Origin: an uncultured Paracoccaceae bacterium
GTDB lineage: Bacteria; Pseudomonadota; Alphaproteobacteria; Rhodobacterales; Rhodobacteraceae
Length of the DNA: 64,000 nucleotides
Reading direction: 5' to 3'
Assembly (NCBI GenBank): GCA_937146765.1
Contig: CAKZRP010000016.1
Coordinates: forward strand, 1 to 64,000
This document shows, in pieces, positions 54,233 to 63,708 of the stretch. Position numbers and translations under genes: made by a program. Within the stretch, counting starts at the first letter, position 1; each line of letters begins with the position of its first letter. The notes beneath the pieces are model-generated. The model did not search any database and was not told the origin of the DNA. It saw only the letters and a program-made list of their open reading frames with translations.

Positions 54233-57200
54233 TCAACTCGACACGTAGCCTGCCACCACCTGCAAGAGCTTGAAGGCGGTATTGGCGTCGTTTTCCACCA
54301 CCGCGAGGAACTCTTCCTCGCCGATCCGCAGGCAGGTGAGATCGCTTTCCGCCACCATCGTCAGCGCCCTTGGTTCCTTGCGGATCAGGCCCAGCTCACC
54401 GACCAGTCGCCCCGGGCCGACCTTGGCGATCAACTGCCCATCACCGCCATCTTCGGTCGGCAGGTAGAGCCCCGCCTCGCCCTCGATGATCATATAGGCG
54501 CCGTCGCTGGCCGGATCGTCCTTGTGGAACACAGCAGTGCCCGGCTTGGCCTCGTACCAGCGCGCCCCGAAGGCGAGGAGCCGCAGCTGACGGCGGTTGA
54601 GACCGGAGAACAGTTCCGTGGTTTCCAGCGCGCGCAGCTTGCGCGACAGATCGGCGGCCGAGGCGCTGTCCTCGTCCATCGGCCCGCGCTCACCCGCACG
54701 TTCGTCTTTTAGGCGTCCCTGCCGCAGCTCGAAATAATGATCGAACCGATCCGGGTTGCGAAAGCTGCTTTCGAGGAAGATCAGCGTGGTCTGCGGCAGC
54801 AGATCCCGCAGGTTGTCCTGCATGGCGCGGCGGGTGTCGCGGTCGAAACTCGCCAGCGCCCCGTCGAGGATCAGGATATCCGGCCGCTTGATCGAGGCCC
54901 GGCAGAAGGCCAGGGGCTCGGCGAAACTCGCCCCCAATCCCTGCCCGCCCACCGAGACCGGCAGGTCGAAGATCAGTTCCACCACCATCTCGCGCACGCC
55001 GGCCTTGTCGATCACCTCGGCCACGACCTTGCGCAGATCCTCGGCGCGCGGCCCGGCGCTGTCGGAGATCTTGCCGAAGATCGCATTCTCCAGCACCGTG
55101 AACCCGGGGGTGAAATGCCCCTCGTAAAGCGGCACGAAAAGGTCGTCGAGCGTGCTGAGCAACTCCGCCCCATGGCTTTCGCGCAGGGAGAGGATACGGG
55201 CCTCGATCTCGGTGCTGAAGGCCGCGCCCAGCGCCTCGCCCGAGATCGAGAAGGGCACGATCATCATCTGCACCAGCTCGGTTTCGTCGAGACTGTCCGG
55301 CCCCTTCTGCCGCACCTTCTGCACCAGCTGCAATGCGGCTTCATAGTCCGAGACCTCCAGCCCCAGCTTGCGGAATAGCGGGTGGGTGGTGCCATCCATG
55401 CCGAAGATCTGCCGCAGCATCTCCAGCACGTCCTGCGCCAGTTTCACAAGGTCGGTGTCCAGCCCGATCCGGCGCACCGTCCGCAGGAACTCGGTCTGCT
55501 CGAGCAGAAGCTCATAGGTGATCGGCACCGAGCGGGTGGCGTAGAGCAGGTTCTCCGCCACTGGCAGGGTGGGGTTGTATTGCGCGCGGTTGTTGAAATG
55601 GGCAAAGACCTCCAGCCCCGCCTCCATCAGCGCCAACTGCACATGCGGGCGCAGTTTCACCAGCGCCTCGGCAAGTTTGGGGTGCTCGGCCTTGTCAAAG
55701 ACCTGATCCATGCCCCGGCGCAGCAGCGCGGTGTCGGAGCCGATGCCCTCGACCAGTTTCAACCACCAGTCGCGCAGCTCTTCCTTGCGTTCAAATCCGG
55801 CGACCCGCGGATCGACCCAGTTCACATGGAAGGGATCCGGGCTGTTGCCGGCCCGGATGGCATCGCGCACCGCCCGCATGTCGGCAGCGTCTTCCAGCGG
55901 CCGGATGCGCAGCGGCATCAAGACGTTCTCGCCAAAAGATCCACGGAACAGGGCCGGCCGAGAGGTGGCGTGGCCGATGCGCGCCGCCAGAACCATCTGA
56001 TGCAGGGTGCGGATATCGTGCCCCGCCAGGGTGACGCTGCCCGAGGCGGGCAGGACCTCGCGGGTCAGCACTTCTGCCAGGGCCCGGCGGTCCTCTTCCG
56101 AGGGTGCGGCGATCCCGATCAACTCGCCCCTGGGGAAGGTGGCCGACAGGTCTTCCAACACCAGGTTGCCATCGGCATCGCGCACGCTGACCTTGTCGAG
56201 CACGATGTCGCCGGTCAGATGCGGCAGGTCGTCCGGCTCGCCCTCCATCAGCTTCTCGTCCACCATGTCGGGGGGCGCAAACCGTTCGAGGATGACCTCC
56301 CAGCGCACCGCCATGTCCTGAACCTGGTTGTAATAGGTCAGGAGTTCCTTCCACGGCGAGGAGAGATCCTTGTAGGCTGCCAAGGCCGCCACCAGCGCCC
56401 CCAGCGAGACCTTGCCCTGCAGCACCAGATACCCGCCGATGGCATAGAAGAAGAAGGGCGTGAGCTGCGTGATGAAGTTGTTGAGGAACTTCATGAAGAA
56501 TTTCTTCTGATAGATGTCGAAGCGGATCTCGTAGAGCCGCCCCAGACGATCCGTCACCCGCGCCATCCGGTAACGCCAGCCGCCGTTCACCCGCAGGGTC
56601 GACGCCCCCATCGCGCTTTCGCCGATCTCGGCAGCAAGGCCGCGCACCTCGACGATGCGGATCTTGTTGAGCTTGTTGATCCGCCGCTGCAGCATCGGGA
56701 TGAGCCAGGCCTGCAGCGGGATCAGCGCCACCGCCGCGAGGCCGAACCAGAAGCTCTGTGCAAAAAGGAAGTAGAGGATCGTCGCCATCTGCCCGGCCTG
56801 CAAGACCGGCTGGCTCACCGCATCGCCCATCAGCCCGCCGAGAGGTTCGGATTCCGAGGTGACCATGGCCACCAGCTCGCCCTGGCTGGTGCGCTCGAAA
56901 TAGGGCTGGGGAAACCGCAGGATGCGGGCGATCAGGCTGTAGCGGAAACGCCGCAACATGCGTTCCGACAAGATGCCCTTCATCGTGTTGATGCGCATCT
57001 TCATCAGCCCGTGCACCAGCACCGAGGCAAGGAAGGCACCGCAGAGAACCCAGAGGTAGGTGAGCTGCTCGAACTGCATCCCCCAGACCTCGATCACCGA
57101 GGTTTGCGCCCCGATGGCATCGTTGATGATCCGCTTTGGCAGCTCCAGCGTGAGGTACAGCAGCGGGAACAAGGTCGCGGTGACCAGCAGGAGAATCAGC

Positions 57201-57337
57201 TGATCGCGCTTGGAGTATTTCCAGATGAAATCGAACAGAGAGCGTTCTATGGGAGGGCTCCGAAAATCAGGCGGTCGCGCCGGTCGGAGCGCCACGAAGA
57301 AGATAGTTTTGCCATGGGTAGCGCGGTTTACCCCCAA
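54233..57337 (-). CDS. ABC-exporter-like protein with degenerate, insertion-bearing ATPase and C-terminal cNMP-type domain
   Basis: 1034 residues; the exact start is uncertain (ATG 57337 or in-frame GTG 57295). About 45-350 is a six-helix exporter membrane domain. About 375-870 is an ABC ATPase in which Walker A is replaced by GIAAPSEEDRRALAEV (no GKS/T), the Walker B is ILILDGALASFD (catalytic Glu replaced by Gly826), the signature is SVGGQG, and the H-loop His is missing (FLESSFRN). Between Walker A and signature lies about 250 extra residues containing three EN-type boxes (GENVLMPL, VAENLLYA, LENAIFG). About 905-1030 is a cyclic-nucleotide-binding-like domain with GELGLIRKEPRALTM. Standard half-exporters are near 600 residues. 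Confidence 0.85.
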   Translation of the reverse strand: MGVNRATHGKTIFFVALRPARPPDFRSPPIERSLFDFIWKYSKRDQLILLLVTATLFPLLYLTLELPKRIINDAIGAQTSVIEVWGMQFEQLTYLWVLCGAFLASVLVHGLMKMRINTMKGILSERMLRRFRYSLIARILRFPQPYFERTSQGELVAMVTSESEPLGGLMGDAVSQPVLQAGQMATILYFLFAQSFWFGLAAVALIPLQAWLIPMLQRRINKLNKIRIVEVRGLAAEIGESAMGASTLRVNGGWRYRMARVTDRLGRLYEIRFDIYQKKFFMKFLNNFITQLTPFFFYAIGGYLVLQGKVSLGALVAALAAYKDLSSPWKELLTYYNQVQDMAVRWEVILERFAPPDMVDEKLMEGEPDDLPHLTGDIVLDKVSVRDADGNLVLEDLSATFPRGELIGIAAPSEEDRRALAEVLTREVLPASGSVTLAGHDIRTLHQMVLAARIGHATSRPALFRGSFGENVLMPLRIRPLEDAADMRAVRDAIRAGNSPDPFHVNWVDPRVAGFERKEELRDWWLKLVEGIGSDTALLRRGMDQVFDKAEHPKLAEALVKLRPHVQLALMEAGLEVFAHFNNRAQYNPTLPVAENLLYATRSVPITYELLLEQTEFLRTVRRIGLDTDLVKLAQDVLEMLRQIFGMDGTTHPLFRKLGLEVSDYEAALQLVQKVRQKGPDSLDETELVQMMIVPFSISGEALGAAFSTEIEARILSLRESHGAELLSTLDDLFVPLYEGHFTPGFTVLENAIFGKISDSAGPRAEDLRKVVAEVIDKAGVREMVVELIFDLPVSVGGQGLGASFAEPLAFCRASIKRPDILILDGALASFDRDTRRAMQDNLRDLLPQTTLIFLESSFRNPDRFDHYFELRQGRLKDERAGERGPMDEDSASAADLSRKLRALETTELFSGLNRRQLRLLAFGARWYEAKPGTAVFHKDDPASDGAYMIIEGEAGLYLPTEDGGDGQLIAKVGPGRLVGELGLIRKEPRALTMVAESDLTCLRIGEEEFLAVVENDANTAFKLLQVVAGYVSS

Positions 57338-57518
57338 CAGGCAATGGCTCTGGCGCCCCTGATCGAGCTTATAAAACTGGCTGTAAATCGTCTGTGAGCT
57401 AAGTCACAGACAGTTGAATGCGATATTTGCGATGCTGGGAAAACACCGTAAGGTCCGCCCGGTGATCTGTCCGAACTCGGGATCGCCTGCGCACCGCAAC
57501 TGACAAAGGAGCCCCGGT

Positions 57519-57908
57519 TTGCCAGAGAATATCGGTATCGTCCTGCTGCTCATCTGCCTGTTCGAGGTCAAGCATATGTTTGCCGACTTCTACCTGCAGA
57601 CGAAAAAGATGCTCTCGGGGCGTTGCCAGTATTTCCATCCGGGCCGGGCGCAACACGCAGGGGTTCATGCCCTGGCCTCGGTTGTGGTCCTCTTCATCGT
57701 CGGCAGCCCGCCCTGGTTCATCGCATTGATCTGCGCTGCGGAATGGCTGATCCACTTCAACATCGACTTCTGGAAGGCGCATCACACCGAGTGCCACAAG
57801 CTCGACCCCACCCAAGGGGCGTTCTGGCGCGCGATGGGCACAGACCAACTGTTGCACCATCTTACTTACGTCGCCATGACCGCAGCCTGGGCGTCGGTGG
57901 TCTTCTGA
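57519..57908 (+). CDS. DUF3307 membrane protein
   Basis: 129 residues with TTG start at 57519 and AAAGGAG 7 nt upstream. Pattern KHMFADFYLQTKKM ... HPGRAQHAGVHALAS ... WLIHFNIDFWKAHHTECH is the DUF3307 layout, with three or four membrane segments and conserved His/Asp. Function unknown in the family. Confidence 0.8.
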   Translation: MPENIGIVLLLICLFEVKHMFADFYLQTKKMLSGRCQYFHPGRAQHAGVHALASVVVLFIVGSPPWFIALICAAEWLIHFNIDFWKAHHTECHKLDPTQGAFWRAMGTDQLLHHLTYVAMTAAWASVVF

Positions 57909-58000
57909 GCCGCTATCGGCCGACAGTCCGACCTTGGTCTTTTCCTATCGTCCCTGCGCTGCGCAGGCTGTGGCCCCTACATCGGTGTCGCCCAGCGCAA

Positions 58001-58080
58001 GGGAGGGCTCCCGCCCGTGTCGGGTGCATTGAAATGCCCCCACCCCCGTTGGGCCCGGCGCCGCGCTGACGCGCGGCGAT
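58001..58080 (-). repeat. dispersed hairpin repeat, family B
   Basis: On the minus strand GGCCCAACGG (ending at 58046) and GGGCGGGAGCCCTCCC (58001-58016) enclose a GGTGGGGGCATT/AATGCACCC-type stem; a GCGC-rich hairpin follows (58059-58080). Same conserved ends as at 16350-16476, different inner stem. It lies between convergent genes. Nothing else is seen in 57909-58160. Confidence 0.6.
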
Positions 58081-58160
58081 CGCGCTTCGCCGCTGAGGTG
58101 CCACCCCGAATCAGAACATAAAGCGAACACTCCAACCGCGCAAGCGGGAAAAGACCCCAG

Positions 58161-58619
58161 TTACGGCACAATCGGCGTATCGCGTTTGACCGTCTTCAGG
58201 ATCACATGGGTCTGCGCACTGGCGACACCTGCCAGCCGGAACAGGAACCGCTCGAGAAAGTGGTTATAGGCCTCCAGATCCGGCGCCAGCACGCGCAGGT
58301 GATAGTCCGCTTGACCCGTTGTCGCATAGCATTCCACCACATGCGGGTTGCCCTCCACCGCGCGGATGAACTCGGTCAGATGTTCCGGCGCGTGGCGCGT
58401 GAGGTTCACCTGCACCAGCGCCTCGAAGGTGAGGCCCATCGCCTTGGGCACCACCACCGCGCCGTAACGGGCAATCACCCCGGCGTCCTCCAAGCTGCGC
58501 ACCCGCCGCCAGAGCGCGGAAGCCGACATGCCCACCGCCTCGGCAAGGTCCGCGTTGGAGATGCGGCTATCTTCTTGCAGGAGAGCCAGGATACGGCGGT
58601 CACGGTCGTCTAGCTGCAT
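58161..58619 (-). CDS. Lrp/AsnC-family transcriptional regulator
   Basis: 152 residues. HTH LDDRDRRILALLQEDSRISNADLAEAVGMSASALWRRVRSLEDAGVI, then a RAM/AsnC ligand domain (ECYATTGQADYHLRVLAPDLEAYNHFLERFL). Divergent from the indolepyruvate oxidoreductase gene (150 bp apart), so very likely its regulator, responding to an amino acid. Confidence 0.94.
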   Translation of the reverse strand: MQLDDRDRRILALLQEDSRISNADLAEAVGMSASALWRRVRSLEDAGVIARYGAVVVPKAMGLTFEALVQVNLTRHAPEHLTEFIRAVEGNPHVVECYATTGQADYHLRVLAPDLEAYNHFLERFLFRLAGVASAQTHVILKTVKRDTPIVP

Positions 58620-58769
58620 TGCGGCGCATACTCATTCCACAAAACCGCCAACATGCGGTCAAATCATCCACAATCCTGCAATATTGCGCACTCTCTGGCA
58701 AGGTTATCCACCCCAGATGGTGTATCCTTCCGTCCACGCCCCCCATATCACTTGCCAGGACACAGGACG

Positions 58770-61700
58770 ATGACCGAGCTTTCCCACGCTTTCCAGACCT
58801 ATCAGCTTGAGGACCGCTACACCCGTACCGCCGGACGCGTCTTTCTGACCGGCACCCAGGCCCTGGCGCGGATCATGCTGGATCAGGCGCGGCGCGACCG
58901 GGCGGCGGGATTGAACACGGCGGGCTTCGTCTCCGGCTATCGCGGCTCGCCCCTTGGCGGCGTCGATCTGGAATTCTGGCGCGCCCGTGAGCGGATGCAG
59001 GCGGCGGGCATCACCTTTATGTCGGCGGTGAACGAGGATCTCGGCGCCACCGCCGTTCTGGGCGCGCAGCAGGCGATCCTTGACCCCGATTGCACGGTCG
59101 AGGGCGTATTTTCCATGTGGTACGGCAAAGGGCCGGGAGTGGATCGCTCCGGCGATGCGCTGAAGCACGGCAACGCCTATGGCTCATCGCCCAAGGGCGG
59201 CGTGCTGGTGGTCGCGGGGGATGACCACGGCTGCGTGTCCTCCTCGATGCCGCATCAATCCGACGTCGCCTTCATGTCCTGGTTCATGCCCGTGCTGAAC
59301 CCGGCGGACGTGGGCGAGTTTCTGACCTTTGGCGAATACGGCCTTGCCCTGTCGCGCTTCTCCGGCACCTGGGTCGGGTTCAAAGCTGTCTCGGAAACAG
59401 TGGAAAGCGGCCGCTCGGTCGAGCTGCAGGCCGACCGCGCCTTCATCCTGCCCGAACTGCCCAACTATCCCGGGGGGCTGCATATCCGCGCCTCTGACCT
59501 GCCCAGCCCCGAGATCGAGACCCGCATCCGTGCCAAGCTGCAGGCGGTGCGCGCCTTTGCCGAGGCCAACCCGATCGACCGTCGCATCTACGACCTTCCG
59601 GAGGCAAAGTTCGGCATCGTCACCACCGGCAAGGGCCACCTCGACCTGATGGAGGCGCTGCGTCTGCTGGACCTCACCGAAACCGAATGCCGCCGCCTTG
59701 GCATCGACATCTACAAGGTCGGCATGGTCTGGCCGCTGGCCCGCGCCGGCGCCCTCGACTTTGTGAATGGCAAGGAAGAGGTGCTGGTGGTCGAGGAAAA
59801 ACGCGGCATCATCGAGAGCCAGTTCAAGGAATATTTCTACGACTGGCCCGGCGCGAAACCCAAAAAGATGGTCGGCAAATACCATGCCGCGGGCGAGCCG
59901 CTGATCCCCTGGGTGGGCGAACTGAGCCCCCTCATGCTGGTGCCCGTGGTGGCGGAGCGGCTGGATCGCTTCTTCCCGGAGCTCAAGCTCCTCGACAAGG
60001 CCCGCGTCCTGACCGAGACCCCGCCGAACCTCCTGAACATCCCCGGCGCCACCCGCACGCCCTATTTCTGCTCGGGCTGCCCGCATAACACCTCGACCAA
60101 GGTCCCGGAGGGCTCCAAGGCCAATTCCGGCATTGGCTGTCATGTGATGGCCTCGTGGATGGGGCGCGACACCGCTGGCTATGCGCAGATGGGCGGCGAA
60201 GGGGTGCCGCATCTGGTCGCGTCGAAATACAACGGCGGCAAGCATGTGTTCCAGAACCTCGGCGAAGGCACCTGGTATCACTCCGGCTCCCTCGCCATTC
60301 GTCAGGCGGTGGCGGCGGGCGGCAATATCACCTTCAAGGTGCTTTACAACGATGCGGTGGCGATGACCGGCGGCCAGCCAGTGGACGGCCCCGTCTCTGT
60401 CGCGGGCATCGCGCAGGCCGCCCGTGCCGAAGGGGTGGAGCGGATCGCGCTGGTCTCTGACACCATCACCAAATTCGCCGCGCGCGATTTTCCCGCCGGC
60501 ACCACCTTTCACGACCGCGCCGACCTCGATCCCGTCCAGCGCGAGCTGCGCGAGATCAAGGGTGTCAGCCTGTTGATCTACGAACAAACCTGCGCCACCG
60601 AAAAACGCCGCCGCCGCAAGCGGGGCAAGATGGAGGACCCCAAGCGCTTTGCCTATATCAACGATCTGGTCTGCGAAGGCTGCGGCGATTGCTCGGTGGA
60701 ATCCAACTGCCTGAGCGTGGAGCCCAAGGAGACCCCCTTTGGCCGCAAGCGCAAAATCAACCTCTCCAGCTGCAACAAGGATTTTTCCTGCCTCAACGGC
60801 TTCTGCCCCAGCTTTGTCACGGTAGAGGGCGCAACCCGCCGCAAGAAACAGCTGAAAGATCTGGATGCAGCCCAGCTGACCGCAGCCCTGCCCACGCCGG
60901 ACCTCCCGCCGCTCGACCGCCCCTTTGACCTCTTGGTCACCGGGGTTGGCGGCACCGGCGTCGTCACCGTCGGCGCGCTGATCACAATGGCCGCGCATCT
61001 GGAAGGCAAAGGCGCCTCGGTGCTGGACTTCACCGGTTTTGCGCAGAAATTCGGCACCGTGCTGAGCTATATCCGCCTCGCCAAGACCCCGGAGGAGGTG
61101 CATCAGGTGCGCATCGACCAAGGCAGCGCCGATGCGGTGATCGCCTGCGATGCGGTGGTCTCCTCCGCAACCAAGGCTTCGGCGCATTACCGGGCAGGCT
61201 CCAAGGTCGCGCTGAACCTCGCGGAAATGCCCACCGGCGACATCGTGCTGCGCCGCGACGCCAGCCTCGACATCCCCAAACGCGCCCGCGCCGTCGCCTC
61301 GGTGGTGGGGGTCGAGAATGTCGCCGCAATCAACGCCAATGCGATTGCAGAGAGCCTTCTGGGCGATGCGGTGCTGGCCAATGTCATCATGCTGGGCTTT
61401 TCCTGGCAGCAGGGTCTGGTGCCGGTCAGCCTCACCGCGCTGGAGCAAGCCATCGTGCTGAACGGAGTGGCGATCGACAAGAACCAACTCGCCTTTGCTA
61501 TCGGCCGCACCATGGCCGCCGCACCGGAGCGCCTGGCCTCCCAGTACCGCGAGGAGATGCCGGAGGAAGAGACGCTGGACGCAGCCCTGACCCGCCGCGC
61601 CGCTTTCCTCACCGAGTATCAGGACGCCGCCTACGCCCAGCGCTACCGCGAGATCCTCACCCGCCTGCGCGCCGCCCTGCCGCAGGATCAGGCCGAGGCC

Positions 61701-62186
61701 CAGACGCTTATCGCCGCCAAGAGCCTCTTTAAACTCATGGCCTACAAGGATGAATTCGAGGTTGCCCGCCTGATGAGCGCGCCTGCCTTCCGCGCCGAAT
61801 TGAGCCGCGAATTTGAAGGCAACTTCAAGGTCAACTACCATATGGCGCCGCCCCTCTTGAATTTCAAAACCGACGCCTGCGGCCGCCCCGGCAAACGCGC
61901 CTTCGGCGCTTGGATGACTCCCGCCCTGCGCCTCCTCGCCAAGGGCAAGCGCCTGCGTCAATCGGTCCTGAACCCCTTCGCCTATCATCACGAGGCCAGG
62001 ATGCACCGCGACCTGCGCCACTGGTTCATGGACATCCTCGAAGATGTAATTGCCCACCCCCGCGCCCATTCAGCCGAGGCCCTGACGCAGATCCTCGCCG
62101 CCCCGATGGAGATCCGCGGTTACGGCCCGGTCCGCATGGAGTCAGCCGCAAAAACAAAGGCCAATGTCGCCGCCCTGCGCCCCTGA
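58770..62186 (+). CDS. indolepyruvate ferredoxin oxidoreductase, fused alpha-beta type
   Basis: 1138 residues from ATG 58770. Converts aryl pyruvates from aromatic amino acids to aryl-acetyl-CoA with ferredoxin or another acceptor. N-terminal pyrimidine/alpha-like part (GFVSGYRGSPLGGVDLEF), then CSGCPHNTSTK, a TPP-binding part (GIGCHVMASWMGRDTAGYAQMGGEG), a ferredoxin-like Cys set (CEGCGDCSVESNCLSVEP and CNKDFSCLNGFCPSF), and a gamma domain LVTGVGGTGVVTVGALITMA. This single-chain form is common in aerobic Proteobacteria. The divergent Lrp fits control by amino acids. Confidence 0.95.
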   Translation: MTELSHAFQTYQLEDRYTRTAGRVFLTGTQALARIMLDQARRDRAAGLNTAGFVSGYRGSPLGGVDLEFWRARERMQAAGITFMSAVNEDLGATAVLGAQQAILDPDCTVEGVFSMWYGKGPGVDRSGDALKHGNAYGSSPKGGVLVVAGDDHGCVSSSMPHQSDVAFMSWFMPVLNPADVGEFLTFGEYGLALSRFSGTWVGFKAVSETVESGRSVELQADRAFILPELPNYPGGLHIRASDLPSPEIETRIRAKLQAVRAFAEANPIDRRIYDLPEAKFGIVTTGKGHLDLMEALRLLDLTETECRRLGIDIYKVGMVWPLARAGALDFVNGKEEVLVVEEKRGIIESQFKEYFYDWPGAKPKKMVGKYHAAGEPLIPWVGELSPLMLVPVVAERLDRFFPELKLLDKARVLTETPPNLLNIPGATRTPYFCSGCPHNTSTKVPEGSKANSGIGCHVMASWMGRDTAGYAQMGGEGVPHLVASKYNGGKHVFQNLGEGTWYHSGSLAIRQAVAAGGNITFKVLYNDAVAMTGGQPVDGPVSVAGIAQAARAEGVERIALVSDTITKFAARDFPAGTTFHDRADLDPVQRELREIKGVSLLIYEQTCATEKRRRRKRGKMEDPKRFAYINDLVCEGCGDCSVESNCLSVEPKETPFGRKRKINLSSCNKDFSCLNGFCPSFVTVEGATRRKKQLKDLDAAQLTAALPTPDLPPLDRPFDLLVTGVGGTGVVTVGALITMAAHLEGKGASVLDFTGFAQKFGTVLSYIRLAKTPEEVHQVRIDQGSADAVIACDAVVSSATKASAHYRAGSKVALNLAEMPTGDIVLRRDASLDIPKRARAVASVVGVENVAAINANAIAESLLGDAVLANVIMLGFSWQQGLVPVSLTALEQAIVLNGVAIDKNQLAFAIGRTMAAAPERLASQYREEMPEEETLDAALTRRAAFLTEYQDAAYAQRYREILTRLRAALPQDQAEAQTLIAAKSLFKLMAYKDEFEVARLMSAPAFRAELSREFEGNFKVNYHMAPPLLNFKTDACGRPGKRAFGAWMTPALRLLAKGKRLRQSVLNPFAYHHEARMHRDLRHWFMDILEDVIAHPRAHSAEALTQILAAPMEIRGYGPVRMESAAKTKANVAALRP

Positions 62187-62192
62187 CCCTCT

Positions 62193-62252
62193 TCACCTTC
62201 TGACAAATATCCTCGCCGAAGGCCCTGCTTTTGCCCCCCTCGGGGCAAAAGC
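62193..62252. repeat. family A repeat plus bidirectional hairpin between IOR and TetR genes
   Basis: CTTCACCTTCTGACAAATATCC follows the IOR stop by 5 nt; then a perfect GCTTTTGCCCC/GGGGCAAAAGC hairpin (62227-62237, 62242-62252) whose T- and A-runs suit termination both ways. Confidence 0.7.
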
Positions 62253-62292
62253 GCAAACCAGCCGCGCGTAAGCGCGCCCTTTTGCGAACGCT

Positions 62293-62973
62293 CTAGGCCT
62301 CGCGCGACAGGTCCTGCCAGTAGATCCGGCTATAGGCAGCGAACTCCGCCATTTCCGCCTCAGTGGGCGCTTGGCCGGTAAAGACCTTCAGATATTCCGG
62401 CGTCATCGACAGTCGATAATCATGGCTCTCTTCCGGCTCCGCCATGTCATAGCCAAGCTGCATGTAATAGAGCACCTTGGCGCGTGTCACCGCCTCCAGC
62501 TCGCCACAGCCATAGCGCGCGAACATCGCCGTCAGCGCCGCAACCCGCGCCGCATCCCCGGCCCGCATCCGCGCCGCCACCGGCTCTGACCGCCGCGCCC
62601 AGTCGCGCACCGCGAAATCCAACGCCGTGTGAAACAGCGCCGGATTGGCGATACAACGAAAGATATTCAGAACCGCCCCGGTCACCCGCTCCGCCGGCGC
62701 CTCGGCCTGGGCGATCAACCCGGCGGTATTGGTCTCCTCCCAGCGGGTGAGCAAAGCGTCCAGCAGATCCTGCCGCGAGCGAAAATACCAATAAAACGAC
62801 GAGCGCGAGACCCCCATCGCCTCGGCCAAGGCCAGCACCTTCACCCGCTCCACCCCGTCGCGGATCAAGAGATCAAGCCCCATGTTGAGCCAATCGTCCC
62901 GGGTCACCTTGATATTGCCGATCAAGGGTTCCGCTTGCGGATCGTCGCGATGGAGCACGGGTTTGGGAGTCAT
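62293..62973 (-). CDS. TetR-family transcriptional regulator
   Basis: 226 residues. HTH near residues 30-75 (GVERVKVLALAEAMGVSRSSFYWYFRSRQDLLDALL), then a ligand domain rich in Tyr and Ala. Convergent with IOR; no obvious target gene beside it. Confidence 0.92.
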   Translation of the reverse strand: MTPKPVLHRDDPQAEPLIGNIKVTRDDWLNMGLDLLIRDGVERVKVLALAEAMGVSRSSFYWYFRSRQDLLDALLTRWEETNTAGLIAQAEAPAERVTGAVLNIFRCIANPALFHTALDFAVRDWARRSEPVAARMRAGDAARVAALTAMFARYGCGELEAVTRAKVLYYMQLGYDMAEPEESHDYRLSMTPEYLKVFTGQAPTEAEMAEFAAYSRIYWQDLSREA

Positions 62974-63078
62974 GGTCGCCTCTGGTTCGTCTCGGGGACG
63001 GGAAAGTCACCCGACGGATGCGTCCATGGGCACCGCCGCACAGTGCCCGCTCCGCCGCCGGTGTGCAAGGCCAGCTCC

Positions 63079-63708
63079 CTAGGCTGAGGCACTGGGCCGC
63101 GCCGCGATGCGCGCCTGCCAGTCACGGGTGGCCTCATGCGCCTCGGGAACGCGCATCTTGATGACACGGGCGAAATCGACAAAGACATAGGCGGTAATAT
63201 CGGCAAAACTGAAGATCTCCCCCGCCAGATAAGGCGTTTCCCTGAGGCGGGTCTCCAGAAGGTCGAGAAAAGCCAAGGCGCGCATCCGACCCCGTTCCGC
63301 CAATTGCGGGATTTGCGGGCAATCCACCGGGCCGGGCACCGCGCGGTTCTCGAAGGCCGGATGGGCATTGCGCAGCGCTTCGGCGATGGGCAGACCACCC
63401 TGTTGCTCGACGATCGCGCTCCACATCATCACCAGCCCTTTCTCCCGCGCATCCCGCCCCAGGAGCGGCGGCTCCGGCTCCAGCGCCTCCAGATAGGCGG
63501 CGATCCCGAGGTTTTCGGTCAGCAGGGTCCCGTCATCCAGCACCAGCGCCGGCACCATGGCCTGCGGATTGATGGCCCGGAACTCCGGCCGGAGTTGCTC
63601 TCCCCCGGCAATCGAAATCTCACGGGTCTCGACCCGCAGCCCTTTTTCCGCCAGCACCATGCGGGCACGGCGCGGGTTCGGTGCGGTGGAACAGTCAAAA
63701 AAGATCAT
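63079..63708 (-). CDS. glutathione S-transferase
   Basis: 209 residues from ATG 63708. N-terminal thioredoxin-like domain (MIFFDCSTAPNPRRARMVLAEKGL ... PALVLDDGTLLTENLGIAAYLE) and C-terminal helical domain (GEIFSFADITAYVFVDFARVI). Ser/Cys near position 7 is the usual catalytic spot (CST). Detoxification or small-molecule thiol transfer; class not assigned. Confidence 0.9.
   Translation of the reverse strand: MIFFDCSTAPNPRRARMVLAEKGLRVETREISIAGGEQLRPEFRAINPQAMVPALVLDDGTLLTENLGIAAYLEALEPEPPLLGRDAREKGLVMMWSAIVEQQGGLPIAEALRNAHPAFENRAVPGPVDCPQIPQLAERGRMRALAFLDLLETRLRETPYLAGEIFSFADITAYVFVDFARVIKMRVPEAHEATRDWQARIAARPSASA

Noticed and set aside
55382-57397. A 671-residue open frame antisense to the ABC-like gene
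   Set aside because: Same compositional cause; no recognisable domain and no ribosome site.
59184-62069. A 961-residue open frame antisense to the indolepyruvate oxidoreductase gene
   Set aside because: High-GC third positions open the antisense frame; its sequence is low in conserved motifs and rich in His/Gln/Arg typical of shadow frames. The sense protein is clearly real.
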